Source: Corallococcus interemptor (lineage in GTDB: Bacteria > Myxococcota > Myxococcia > Myxococcales > Myxococcaceae). Taken from it: DNA of 64,000 bases. This document shows, piece after piece, positions 20,935 to 29,741 of this stretch. The stretch spans positions 1 to 64,000 of the forward strand of contig NZ_RAWM01000017.1 in NCBI RefSeq assembly GCF_003668875.1, in the 5' to 3' direction. Positions within the stretch are counted from its first letter, which is position 1; every line of letters begins with the position of its first letter. Below the pieces are notes generated by a model. That model saw nothing but the letters and a program-made list of their open reading frames with translations, searched no databases and was not told where the DNA came from. A program made the translations under genes and the position numbers.

Positions 20935-21729
20935 ATGCCCAGACTGCAACTTTTTGAATTGGAGGATCAGCCCTGGTTCCCGAAGGTGTTGCGTCGCGGG
21001 GTGACGGACTTCCTGGCGTACGTGTGGAGCCTGTCGGACGAGCGCTATTCGGAGTTCGTGAAGCGGCTCAAGGGCGCGATGGCGGCCATGGGCGAGACGC
21101 AGCTGTTGGACATGGCGTCGGGCAGCGCGGGGCCGGTGCCGAAGCTGCTGGAGATGCTGGAGTCGCAGGAGGGCTACCAGGCCACGGCGCTCTTGACGGA
21201 CCTGTACCCGGAGATCTCCGCGTTCGAGAAGGCCAAGGCGGCGAACCCGGGCCGCATCGACTACGTGACGACGCCGGTGGACGCGACCGCGGTGCCGGCC
21301 ACGTACAAGGGCTTCCGGATCATGTGCAATTCGTTCCACCACCTGCCGCCGGAGATGGCGCGCAAGGTGCTGGCGGACGCCGTGGCCCAGCGGCGGGGCA
21401 TCGCCATCATGGAGCTGGTGGAGCGGCGCGGGCCGGCCATCGCGATGACGGCGGCGGCGCTGATCAACGTGCCGCTGACGACGCCGTTCATCCGCCCGGT
21501 GCGCGTGGACCGGCTCGCCCTCACCTACCTCATGCCGCTCATCCCCATCGCGGCGGCGTTCGACGGCGTGGTGTCCTGTCTGCGCACGTACTCCGTGGAG
21601 GAGATGCGCGAGCTCACCCACGGTCTGAGCGACGACTACATCTGGGAAATCGACCGGCTCACCAACCCGGGGAACCCCTTCGGCCTGATGATGCTCATTG
21701 GCCGACCCGCCACCCCCTCGAAGGCCTGA
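20935..21729 (+). CDS. Class I SAM-dependent methyltransferase-like protein
   Basis: A 264-residue protein starting MPRLQLFELEDQPWFP. Residues about 55-75 (LLDMASGSAGPVPKLLEML) fit SAM motif I (hhDxGSGxG, with MASGSAG). LTDLYPEISAFE fits motif II, and the FRIMCNSFHHLPPEMARKVLADAV segment fits the post-motif region of methyltransferases. A hydrophobic stretch at about 165-210 is unusual for a soluble enzyme and suggests membrane association or a lipid substrate (inference). GGAG lies about 13 bases before the ATG, a long spacing. The substrate is unknown. Confidence 0.7.
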   Translation: MPRLQLFELEDQPWFPKVLRRGVTDFLAYVWSLSDERYSEFVKRLKGAMAAMGETQLLDMASGSAGPVPKLLEMLESQEGYQATALLTDLYPEISAFEKAKAANPGRIDYVTTPVDATAVPATYKGFRIMCNSFHHLPPEMARKVLADAVAQRRGIAIMELVERRGPAIAMTAAALINVPLTTPFIRPVRVDRLALTYLMPLIPIAAAFDGVVSCLRTYSVEEMRELTHGLSDDYIWEIDRLTNPGNPFGLMMLIGRPATPSKA

Positions 21730-21836
21730 GTGGCCTGTCAGCAGGAGGTCAGTGACGCCCCCGGCCGACGCGGGGCGTCGTGATTTCCGGGTTTGAAGTG
21801 GGTTCAATGGCCGCTCCTTCAACGAGGAGCAGGCCC

Positions 21837-22037
21837 ATGGAATGGCTCGAATTCAAGCGCTGGTCTCCCGAAGTCCAGCATGCGCTGGCACTGCAGGCGG
21901 CCCGGTTGGGCCAGACAGCGATGCACGCCGAGCCGCCGCGGCCGTCCGCGACGATGGTCGCCGCGCACCGCCTGTGCACGCTGCTGCGCCAGTATCCGCG
22001 CACCAACCCCTGGGGACACCCCGCGTCCGAGTGCTGA
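21837..22037 (+). CDS. Small 66-residue hypothetical protein
   Basis: This ORF starts at an ATG with GAGGAG about seven bases upstream and ends 15 bp before a strong hairpin, so it looks like a real small gene despite its size. The product is Trp/Arg/His/Ala-rich and soluble, starting MEWLEFKRWSPEVQHAL. I do not recognise a family. It lies 107 bp after the methyltransferase and could be transcribed with it. Confidence 0.5.
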   Translation: MEWLEFKRWSPEVQHALALQAARLGQTAMHAEPPRPSATMVAAHRLCTLLRQYPRTNPWGHPASEC

Positions 22038-22051
22038 GACGCGGGTGAAAC

Positions 22052-22090
22052 ACCCGGCCCGTCCGTGGGGGCGCCACGGGCGGGGCGGGT
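22052..22090. terminator. Bidirectional hairpin between the small ORF and the P450
   Basis: ACCCG plus CCCGTCCGTGG (22052-22068) pairs with CCACGGGCGGG plus CGGGT (22074-22090), giving 16 pairs with one mismatch and one G-U, and a 5-base loop. It lies 15 bp past one stop and 16 bp past the opposing P450 stop, so it can serve both. Only a short TTT follows on the minus side. Confidence 0.6.
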
Positions 22091-22105
22091 CCCTGGTGGT
22101 GGGCC

Positions 22106-23431
22106 TCAGGCCCCGCTGGGGGTCCAGCTCACCCGCAGGTGCTGGATGGCGCGGATGGTCAGCGACTGCGTGTGGCCGAAGTCCGGGTTCTCCTCCAGCT
22201 TCAGGTCCGGGAGCTGATCCAGCAGCAGGTTGGTGGCGATGAGCGCCTCCAGCCGCGCGAGCGGAGCCCCGATGCAGAAGTGGATGCCCCGGCCAAAGCC
22301 CAGGTGCGTGGGGTGGTGCCGGGAGATGTCGAAGTGGTCGCCATCCGGGAGCAGCGTGGCGTCACGGCTGCCGGACGCGTAGAGCAGGAGCAGCCGCGAG
22401 CCCCTGGGCAGCGCGACGCCCGCCAGTTCCACGTCCTCCGTCGTGGTGCGGATCATCCCGTGCGCCACGGAGTCGAAGCGCAGCGTCTCCTCGATGAGGT
22501 GCGGCACCAGCGAGCGGTCCTCGCGCAGCTTCTGCCAGAGGCCGGGCTGGATCAGGGCCTGCTTCCAGCACTGGGCGAGCAGCGCCGTGGTCGTCTCATG
22601 GCCGGCGGCCAGCATGCTGCCGGCGATGGCGATGATCAGCTCCGGCAGCGTGAGCGCCTCTCCGTCCGCGTCGGTGGTGACCAGGTAGCTGATCAGGTCG
22701 TCGCGGGGCTCGTCCTCGCGGGCGCGGATGAGGCGGGCGACGTAGTGCTGGAAGGTGACCCAGCTGCGCGCGAGCGGCGGCTGCTCCTCCGCGGGGACGC
22801 GGGTGAAGATCATCCGGAAGAAGTCGTCGCACCAGCGCTTGATGTCCGCCATGTCCTCCTGGGGGACGCCCGCCATGCCCAGGATGACCCGCACGGGCAG
22901 CGGGTACGCGAACTCCGTCACCAGGTCCGCGTGGCCCCTGCGGGCGAAGGCCTGGATGAGCTCCTCGGAGACGGCGCGGATGGGCGCCTCCTGCGCGGTG
23001 ATGCGCTGGGCGGAGAAGCCCCGGCCCAGCAGCTTGCGCAGCCGGGTGTGCGCGGGCGGATCCGAGTTGATCAGGCTGTCCGCCAGGGGATAGCCCTCGG
23101 CGAGCACCGCCAGCGTCTGGGGGGACAGCACCGAGCCCATGTTGCCCAGGTCCGCCGACGAGTAGCGCGCCGGGTCCTTCAGCACGTGGCAGATGTCCTC
23201 GTAACGGCTCACCAGCCACATGCCCAGCATGGGGTTGTAGCTGACGGGCGCGTCCCGCCTCAGCTGCGCGTAGAACGGATGCGGGTCCTCGACGTGCGGT
23301 CCCGCGAACGGGTTGTACTGCGCGCCAAGATGGGGGCACTTCATGGCGCCAGCGGCCTTGCTGGCGTTCGCCTCGACGTGGATCGCTTCGGACTGCCCTT
23401 CCACCTTCACTGCTTCCACTGCGGTACTCAC
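22106..23431 (-). CDS. Cytochrome P450 (bacterial class I)
   Basis: A haem-thiolate monooxygenase of 441 residues. The I-helix oxygen-binding motif is AGHETTTALL, the K-helix ExxR is EETLR, and the haem loop FGRGIHFCIGAPLAR places the proximal thiolate at C386. There is no membrane anchor, so it should be soluble and need a separate ferredoxin and reductase; none is encoded nearby. The GTG at 23431 is preceded by GAGAGGAAG; a longer ORF would run through the promoter. It lies 105 bp downstream of menE but has its own near-perfect -10. The substrate is unknown. Confidence 0.93.
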   Translation of the reverse strand: MSTAVEAVKVEGQSEAIHVEANASKAAGAMKCPHLGAQYNPFAGPHVEDPHPFYAQLRRDAPVSYNPMLGMWLVSRYEDICHVLKDPARYSSADLGNMGSVLSPQTLAVLAEGYPLADSLINSDPPAHTRLRKLLGRGFSAQRITAQEAPIRAVSEELIQAFARRGHADLVTEFAYPLPVRVILGMAGVPQEDMADIKRWCDDFFRMIFTRVPAEEQPPLARSWVTFQHYVARLIRAREDEPRDDLISYLVTTDADGEALTLPELIIAIAGSMLAAGHETTTALLAQCWKQALIQPGLWQKLREDRSLVPHLIEETLRFDSVAHGMIRTTTEDVELAGVALPRGSRLLLLYASGSRDATLLPDGDHFDISRHHPTHLGFGRGIHFCIGAPLARLEALIATNLLLDQLPDLKLEENPDFGHTQSLTIRAIQHLRVSWTPSGA

Positions 23432-23467
23432 CGTGAGCTTCCTCTCAGGATCCCCCCACAACGGAAT

Positions 23468-23489
23468 ATTATAACCCAACCTGACAGGT
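23468..23489 (-). promoter_or_regulatory. Promoter of the P450 gene with a palindrome in its spacer
   Basis: On the minus strand a perfect TATAAT (complement of 23468-23473) lies about 37 bp before the GTG. Five bases upstream is the odd palindrome ACCTGTCAGGT (23479-23489), placed where a repressor would block polymerase. The -35 is weak (TGAGAA at 17 bp). Confidence 0.5.
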
Positions 23490-23536
23490 CTTCTCAGCGA
23501 GTCCTGCCAGCCCCACCCATCAAGAAATCAGGGTGC

Positions 23537-25042
23537 TCACGACCCTGACTGATACGGGGGATGAGGCTGAGCGTATTTGCGGAGGACGGGGCGCTCCACC
23601 TTGCTCATCGCGTTTCGAGGAAGTGTTTCAATTGCGACAAAGCGAGTGGGCACCTTGAACCGCGCGAGCGACTGGCGGCACCACGCGTCCAGGTTGTCGG
23701 GCAGGGCGTGGCCGGGGCGCAGGACGACGAAGGCCACGGGCACCTCGCCCCAGTGCGGGTCCGGCACGCCGACGACGGCGGACTCCAGGATGGCCGGGTG
23801 GTTGGCGAGGACGGCCTCGATTTCGGCCGGGTAGATGTTCTCCCCTCCCCTCACGATGAGGTCCGTGCGGCGTGACAGCAGGGTGAGGCGACCCTTCGCG
23901 TCCAGCACGCCCACGTCGCGGGTGCGCAGCCAGCCGTCGTGGAAGGCCTCGCGCGTGGCCTCGCGCTGGCGCCAGTAGCGGGCCATGAGCGTGGGGCCGC
24001 GGACCTCCACGTCCCCCTCCTGTCCTTCACCGAGCGTCGCGCCGTCCGTCCCGACGATGCGGACCTCCAGGCCCGGCAGCGGCGGCCCGGCGGTGCGGCC
24101 ATCCGCTTCGCCGGGGCGCTCGGTGGTGACCTGGGAGCAGGCCTCGGTGAGGCCGTAGGTCTGGACGGCCAGGAGTCCCGCGGCGCGGGCGCGCGTGAGC
24201 AGCGCGGTGGGGACGGGACCGCCGCCGATGAGCGCGCACCGGAAGGTGTCGGGGAGCTTGCGGTCCTGCCTTGCGTCCAGCACCCGCTCCAGCGTGGTGG
24301 CGACGAAGCTGGCGTGGGAGGCGCCCTCCGAGTCGATGGCGCGGTTGACCGCGTCCGCGTCGAAGCGCTCGTGCAACAAGAGGCAGCCGCCCTCGTACGC
24401 GGTGCGCGTGAGCATGGCCAGGCCGCCGACGTGGAACAGGGGCAGCGTGCCCAGCCAGCGCGGCGCGGGATGTGCTCCCAGGTTCGCGGCGGACGCCCGG
24501 CTGGAGGCGCGGAAGGCACCTTCCGAGAGCACCGCGCCCTTGGGCCGCCCCGTCGTCCCGCTGGTGAACAGGATGACCCGCGCCGTGTCCGCGTCCCAGC
24601 TCCGGGCAGGCACGGGCTCGCGCGCCGACACGCTGCCGGGGAAGGACTCCAGCGACTCCGCTTCCGGGATCCGGGCTCGCAGGGACTCGAGCGCGAGCGT
24701 GAGCCGGGGCTCGACCTCGTCCAGCAGGGGCCCCAGCTCCGCCGGGGTGAGCCGGGCATTGAGCGGCGCGAAGATCGCGCCCAGGCGGCCGAGGGCCCAG
24801 AAGAGGAAGGTCACCGCCGGGTGGCTCGTGGACAGCAGCGCCACGCGCTCGCCCTGCCCTATTCCGCGCGCGGCCAGCGCTTCGGTCCAGCGCGTCACCT
24901 CTCCATCCAGTTCGCGGAAGGTCCAGCGCAGTCCCGCGAAGCGCAGCGCTTCGGCGTCGGGGTGCACGCGCGCGCCTTCGCGGATGGGGCAGTCGTAGAT
25001 CATGGCCAGGCAGCTCCCTGAGGAAGGATCGCCGAGGCTCAT
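23537..25042 (-). CDS. menE: o-Succinylbenzoate-CoA ligase
   Basis: ANL-superfamily acyl-adenylating enzyme that activates o-succinylbenzoate with CoA for menaquinone. The 501 residues include the phosphate-binding loop LFTSGTTGRPKGAVLSE (about 168-184), the adenine-binding TYGLTEACSQVTT, the hinge RRTDLIVRGGENIYPAEIEAVL and a C-terminal lysine region LPRNAMSKVERPVLR. Sequence alone would allow other acyl-CoA ligases; the men assignment comes from the operon, as its ATG lies 3 bp after the menC stop. Confidence 0.88.
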   Translation of the reverse strand: MSLGDPSSGSCLAMIYDCPIREGARVHPDAEALRFAGLRWTFRELDGEVTRWTEALAARGIGQGERVALLSTSHPAVTFLFWALGRLGAIFAPLNARLTPAELGPLLDEVEPRLTLALESLRARIPEAESLESFPGSVSAREPVPARSWDADTARVILFTSGTTGRPKGAVLSEGAFRASSRASAANLGAHPAPRWLGTLPLFHVGGLAMLTRTAYEGGCLLLHERFDADAVNRAIDSEGASHASFVATTLERVLDARQDRKLPDTFRCALIGGGPVPTALLTRARAAGLLAVQTYGLTEACSQVTTERPGEADGRTAGPPLPGLEVRIVGTDGATLGEGQEGDVEVRGPTLMARYWRQREATREAFHDGWLRTRDVGVLDAKGRLTLLSRRTDLIVRGGENIYPAEIEAVLANHPAILESAVVGVPDPHWGEVPVAFVVLRPGHALPDNLDAWCRQSLARFKVPTRFVAIETLPRNAMSKVERPVLRKYAQPHPPYQSGS

Positions 25043-25045
25043 GGA

Positions 25046-26200
25046 TCAGCGGTCCCAGATGAGATCCGGGTTCAGTCCCAACCCGGGCATGTCTCGCAGC
25101 CGCACCAGCCCCTGATGCGGTTGATACGGATGATCTCTCGGCTCGTCCGCGAAGAGCCGCCCCACGGCGAGGCCGGAGGCCAGGTCTCCCGAGGGCAGCG
25201 CGGAGGCCAGGTGCGCGGCGCCCGCCCGGGCCACCACGCCGTCGATGGAGCTGGTGACGAACGCGTGCATGCCCAGGTGGGCCGCTCGCAGCGCCACCAC
25301 CATGGAGGGCAGCAGCCCCCCGAGCACCATCGGCTTGATCACCACCGCGCCCACCGCCGGGCCACCGCCCAGGTCCATGGTGAGCAGCGTGCGCACCGCG
25401 GCCGGCGTGGCGAGCGTTTCGTCCGCCGCGATGATGCAAGGAGCGCGGCGCTGCACGCGCCACAGGGCCTGGAGGTCCTCCGGCGGCGTGGGCTGCTCCA
25501 CGAGCTCCAGGTCGTACCAGCCCAACCGATCCAGGGCGCGGTTGGCCTCGGGTTCCGTCCAGCCTCCGTTCGCGTCCAGGCGGAGGCGCACGCGCGGCCC
25601 CGCCGCTTCGCGCACGGCGCGGACCCGGGCCTCGTCCATGTCCAGCGAGCGGCCCGCGACCTTCAGCTTCAGCGTCTGGTAGCCCTCGGCCACCGCTGCT
25701 TGTGCTTCGCGGGCCAGGTCCTCCGGCTCCTCCGCGCTCAAGAGCGCGTTCACCAGGACCTCCTGCCGCGCCTCCTCCGCCAGCAACCAGCACAGGGGCA
25801 CGCCCTTGCGCTGGGCCACCAGGTCCAGCAGCGCCAGCTCCAGGCCGTGCTGTGCTGCGGGGACCCGCTGCTCGGAGTCGATGCCCCGGATCCGCGCACC
25901 GCGCTGGCGCATCTCCTCACTGGCGGACGGCACGAGCGTGGCTTCGATGCCCTCGATGCTGTCCTCCAGCGTCTGACCCTTGAGGGCGCTCAGCCACCCG
26001 CGCAGCACCGTGTGCGTGGTGGCCAGGGACTCCGTGCCGAACTCGGGCAGCGGCATCGCCTCGCCCTGCCCCACGTGCCCCTCCTCGTCGCGCAGCCGCA
26101 CGAGGAACCCGTCGCGCGTGGCGTAGGAGCCTCGCGCCGTCTTCAGGGGATGGGTCAGCGTGAGATACAGCGGGGTGAGCGTCGCTTCGGTGATGCGCAT
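25046..26200 (-). CDS. menC: o-Succinylbenzoate synthase
   Basis: Enolase-superfamily dehydratase converting SHCHC to o-succinylbenzoate. The 384 residues contain the muconate-lactonising-type motifs: KLKVAG (KxK acid/base lysines), RLDANGGW (first metal aspartate), LELVEQPTPPED (second metal glutamate), IIAADETL (third) and VVIKPMVLGG (opposite lysine). It lies 12 bp after menA in the same direction. Confidence 0.92.
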   Translation of the reverse strand: MRITEATLTPLYLTLTHPLKTARGSYATRDGFLVRLRDEEGHVGQGEAMPLPEFGTESLATTHTVLRGWLSALKGQTLEDSIEGIEATLVPSASEEMRQRGARIRGIDSEQRVPAAQHGLELALLDLVAQRKGVPLCWLLAEEARQEVLVNALLSAEEPEDLAREAQAAVAEGYQTLKLKVAGRSLDMDEARVRAVREAAGPRVRLRLDANGGWTEPEANRALDRLGWYDLELVEQPTPPEDLQALWRVQRRAPCIIAADETLATPAAVRTLLTMDLGGGPAVGAVVIKPMVLGGLLPSMVVALRAAHLGMHAFVTSSIDGVVARAGAAHLASALPSGDLASGLAVGRLFADEPRDHPYQPHQGLVRLRDMPGLGLNPDLIWDR

Positions 26201-26212
26201 GCCGCTCCTTCG

Positions 26213-27133
26213 TCAGCGCAGGTACAGGCCCACCGCGAACAGCAGCCCGAAGACCATCTGGAGCTTCGCCGTCCCGCCCAGCGCGGGGTTGAGCGCCGCA
26301 CCCTGGGCCTTGAGCATCAGCTTCAGCGGCGGCACCACCAGCGGCAGGCTCAAGAGCGGCAGGAAGACCCAGGCGCTCGCGTAGCCCCTGGCGAACAGCA
26401 GGAACGGCGTGGCGTAGGAGGCGATCAGCAACACCACGTACTCCGCGCGGCCAAAGCCCGTGCCGAAGCGCACCACCATCGTGCGCTTGCCGGCCTTCAC
26501 GTCCGTGCTCGCGTCGCGCTGGTTGTTCACCACGATGAGGCACGTGCCGATGGCGCCCACCGGCACCGACGCCCACCAGGCCGCGGGCGACACGAAGCCG
26601 GCCTGCACGTAGTACGCGCCCGTCACCGCGACGATGCCGAAGAAGATGAGCACGAAGAGGTCGCCCAGGCCGCGGTAGGCCAGCGGAAACGGGCCGCCCG
26701 TGTACGCGTAGCCGCAGAGCAGTGACGCCACGCCGATGAACACGATGGGCAGACCGCCCACCGCCACCAGGTACACGCCCACCAGCGTCGCCAGCGCGAA
26801 GCACGCAAGGCCGCCCATCAGCACCGTCGCCGGCGCGATGAGCCCGCTCTGCGTCACGCGCTTGGGCCCCAGGCGCTCCTCGGTGTCCGCGCCCTTCTTG
26901 AAGTCGTAGTAGTCATTGATGAAGTTGGTGCCGATCTGGATCAGCACCGCGCCCACGAGCGCCGCGACCGCGGGCAACAGGCGCCCCACGCCGTCACCAA
27001 ACGCGAGCGCCGTGGCCACCAGCACCGGCACCGCGCCCGCCGTCAGCGTCTTCGGACGCACGGCCATCAGCCACGTCTTCAGCGAGGGACGCGGAGGAGC
27101 CGCACCGGGAGGAGTGGTCACCAGGGTCGTCAC
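26213..27133 (-). CDS. menA: 1,4-Dihydroxy-2-naphthoate polyprenyltransferase
   Basis: Membrane UbiA-family prenyltransferase that adds the polyprenyl chain to DHNA. The 306 residues show about eight or nine hydrophobic helices. The two Asp-rich motifs are NFINDYYDFKKGAD (about 75-88) and NNQRDASTDVKAGKRT (about 195-210). A GTG start is chosen because it overlaps the menH stop as GTGA. The neighbouring genes make its substrate precursors. Confidence 0.95.
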   Translation of the reverse strand: MTTLVTTPPGAAPPRPSLKTWLMAVRPKTLTAGAVPVLVATALAFGDGVGRLLPAVAALVGAVLIQIGTNFINDYYDFKKGADTEERLGPKRVTQSGLIAPATVLMGGLACFALATLVGVYLVAVGGLPIVFIGVASLLCGYAYTGGPFPLAYRGLGDLFVLIFFGIVAVTGAYYVQAGFVSPAAWWASVPVGAIGTCLIVVNNQRDASTDVKAGKRTMVVRFGTGFGRAEYVVLLIASYATPFLLFARGYASAWVFLPLLSLPLVVPPLKLMLKAQGAALNPALGGTAKLQMVFGLLFAVGLYLR

Positions 27134-27981
27134 GAGTGGGTCGCCTCTCGCGCCAGGATGGCGTGTTCGAACTGCGGCGCTTCGTACCAGGGCGTCTGGA
27201 GGAACGAGAGCACTTCGCGCACGTACTCCTCCGGCGCCTCCAGGTGCGGAGCATGGGAGACCCCGGCGAATGCGTGCCGCCACACCACCGGCAGCTCCGC
27301 CGCCATGCGCCGCGCCAGGCCCGTGAACTTCACGTCCTCGGCGCCGGTGAGCAGCAGCGTGGGCAGCCGCTGGCGGTGCAGCTCCGGCCAGTAGTCCGGC
27401 TGCACGCCCAGGCCCAGGGTCTCCAACGCCCCGGAGAGCCCCTCCACCGTGCAGGCCTTGCGGCGCTCGCGAAGCGCGGCCTGCTCCGCCTCCGGCAGGC
27501 GGCGCAGCCCGTCGAACAGGGGCAGCGCCTCCCACCGGTCCACGAACGCGTCCACTCCCCTGGCGCGGATGAACTCCACGAGCTTCGCGTCGGCCTCGCG
27601 GCGCTCGGAGCGCTCCTGGCGGCGGTGCAGTCCGGGGGATCCGCTCTCCATGATCAGCCGGCCGAAGCACTCCGGCGCGCGCACCGCGGCGCCCAGCGCG
27701 ATCCGCGCGCCCTGCGAGTAGCCGAGCAGATCCACGTGGCCGCCCAGCTCCCGGGCCAGGCGGACCACCGCGTCCACGGTCTCCAGGAAGCCGTCGCGCC
27801 CGAGCTTCTCCGGCAGCGGCGTGCGGCCGTGGCCAGGCAGATCCACCGCGACGAAGCGCACGGAGCGGCCGAGCAACGCACGCAGGTGCGCGAACGAGGC
27901 GCCGCTGCCGGTGAAGCCGTGCAGCGCCAGGAGCGTATGGGGGCCTTCGCCCCAGGTGTCGTAAGCGAGCGTCACGCCCAT
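27130..27981 (-). CDS. menH: SHCHC synthase (alpha/beta hydrolase MenH)
   Basis: Eliminates pyruvate from SEPHCHC to give SHCHC. The 283-residue alpha/beta hydrolase has the nucleophile S89 in GYSQGARI, acid D216 in LLTGAEDVKF and base H243 in AGVSHAPHLE. The oxyanion region is ALHGFTGSG. It overlaps the menD stop by 10 bp and the menA start by four bases. The assignment as MenH rather than a generic hydrolase rests on the operon and on the LHGFTGS/GYSQGAR motifs. Confidence 0.93.
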   Translation of the reverse strand: MGVTLAYDTWGEGPHTLLALHGFTGSGASFAHLRALLGRSVRFVAVDLPGHGRTPLPEKLGRDGFLETVDAVVRLARELGGHVDLLGYSQGARIALGAAVRAPECFGRLIMESGSPGLHRRQERSERREADAKLVEFIRARGVDAFVDRWEALPLFDGLRRLPEAEQAALRERRKACTVEGLSGALETLGLGVQPDYWPELHRQRLPTLLLTGAEDVKFTGLARRMAAELPVVWRHAFAGVSHAPHLEAPEEYVREVLSFLQTPWYEAPQFEHAILAREATHS

Positions 27982-29741
27982 GATCCTTCTCCCAGTGCGG
28001 CGGCCATCCGCGCGAAGAGGTGCCGGTGCGCATCCACGTTGGTGGCCCGCTCCACCTGGACCTCCACCAGGTGGAGGCCGCCCTCCAGCCCGGTGCGCAC
28101 CGCCGCACGCAGGGCCGCGGGCGTCGTGGGGCGCTCGAAGCGCGCACCCGCGAGCGCCGCCGCGTGCGACAGGTCCACGCCGTGAGGTGTGCCGAAGAGG
28201 GCTTCGAACTCGTCCTGCTTCGCCACCTGCGCCAGCGGCAGGAACGAGAAGATGCCGCCACCGTCGTTGTTCACCACCACGACCGTCAGGGGCACGCGCG
28301 CACGCGCGGCCGTCAGCAGCCCGCCCACGTCGTGCAGCAGCGCCAGGTCGCCGGACAGGAGCACCGCGGGCCGTCCCGCCGCCGCGGCCATGCCCGCCGC
28401 GCTGGACACGATGCCGTCGATGCCGTTGGCGCCCCGGTTCGCCAGCACCCGCATCGGCACGCCACCGCCGTGCGCGAACGCGTCCACCGCGCGGATGGGC
28501 ATGCTGCTGGATACAAAGAAGAGCGCGTTCTCCGGCAGCGCCGCCACCACCTCGCGCGCCACGCGGGGCTCGGTCAGCGCGTCCTTCTGTTCGCCGAGCG
28601 CCTTCTCCAATGCATTGCGCGCCACGCGCTCCGCGTTCATGAAGTCCTGCGCCCAGCGGCCAGGGCCTCGCGACAGCCCCTCCGTCAGCGTCCGGCACGC
28701 GAGCACCGCGTTGCCCTCCACCACGCGCGTGGCCTGGTGCGCCGGGTCGTAGAGCGCGCCCTCGTCGCTGAAGACGGTGATGTCCGCGCCGGAAGCGTCC
28801 AGCCACTGCTGCGGCGACTTGGGCGTCAGGCCTCCGCCGAAGCGCAGCACCACCTGCGGCACGTGGCTCCGCGTGAACGGCTCATGGCGCAGGAGCGCGT
28901 CGTAGAGCGACACCGTCAGCGGGCCGCCGCCATAGCGCGCCTGCGACGTCGCCTCCGCGAGCACCGGGTAGCCCGTCGCCAGGCTCAGCGCGGCGATGGC
29001 CTCCGCGAAGCCGTCGTCCTCGTCACGGGGGCCGCACACGATGACGCCGTGCTCGTTGGCGGCGATTCGCGCCGTCACCTCCGCCAGCGCCATCGGGTCC
29101 GGGGCTCGCGACGCCTGCGCGATGCGGGTAACGGGCGCGTCCGTCCGCCCTTCCCGCGCGAGCGCCGTCAGCTTCTCCGCGCCGAAGTCCTGCGCGATGG
29201 GCGCCAGCGGTTCGCGGAAGGGCACGTTGAGCTGCACGGCGCCCCGGGGCGCGCGGCACGCGGTGCTCACCGCGCGGGCGGCCGTGGCGCGAAGGTGCGC
29301 GATGGAGGCGCTGTTCGCCTCCGGCAGGCCCACGTCCGCGAACATCCGCGCGAAGTCACCGTAGAAGCGCGCCTGCGGCACCGTCTGCGGCGCGCCCCAG
29401 CCCTGCAGCTCCAGCGGCCGGTCCGCGGTGAGGATGATCAGCGGCACCTGGGCCATGGCCGCCTCGATGACGGCCGGGAAGAAGTGCGCGCCCGCGGAAC
29501 CGCTCGTCGCCACCAGCACCACCGGCTGGCGCGACTGCTTCGCCATGCCCAGCGCGAAGAAGCCGGCGCTGCGCTCGTCGATGACGGACCAGACGCGCAG
29601 GCCCGGCGTGTGTGCGCACGCGAGCGCCAGTGCCGACGAGCGCGAGCCCGGACACACCACCGCGTGCCGCACGCCGCCCCGCACCAGCTCCTCCAGCAGC
29701 GCTCGCGACCACAGCACGTTGAGGTTGGCGTCCTGGGGCAT
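27972..29741 (-). CDS. menD: SEPHCHC synthase MenD
   Basis: Thiamine-diphosphate enzyme joining isochorismate and 2-oxoglutarate. The 589 residues show the N-terminal pyrimidine-binding region (VVCPGSRSSALALA, then SVIDERSAGFFALG with the activating glutamate) and the C-terminal ThDP motif GDLALLHDVGGL...VVNNDGGGIFSFLP. The ATG at 29741 overlaps the menF stop as TGATG; a GTG three bases earlier (GTGA overlap) is equally possible. Confidence 0.96.
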   Translation of the reverse strand: MPQDANLNVLWSRALLEELVRGGVRHAVVCPGSRSSALALACAHTPGLRVWSVIDERSAGFFALGMAKQSRQPVVLVATSGSAGAHFFPAVIEAAMAQVPLIILTADRPLELQGWGAPQTVPQARFYGDFARMFADVGLPEANSASIAHLRATAARAVSTACRAPRGAVQLNVPFREPLAPIAQDFGAEKLTALAREGRTDAPVTRIAQASRAPDPMALAEVTARIAANEHGVIVCGPRDEDDGFAEAIAALSLATGYPVLAEATSQARYGGGPLTVSLYDALLRHEPFTRSHVPQVVLRFGGGLTPKSPQQWLDASGADITVFSDEGALYDPAHQATRVVEGNAVLACRTLTEGLSRGPGRWAQDFMNAERVARNALEKALGEQKDALTEPRVAREVVAALPENALFFVSSSMPIRAVDAFAHGGGVPMRVLANRGANGIDGIVSSAAGMAAAAGRPAVLLSGDLALLHDVGGLLTAARARVPLTVVVVNNDGGGIFSFLPLAQVAKQDEFEALFGTPHGVDLSHAAALAGARFERPTTPAALRAAVRTGLEGGLHLVEVQVERATNVDAHRHLFARMAAALGEGSWA

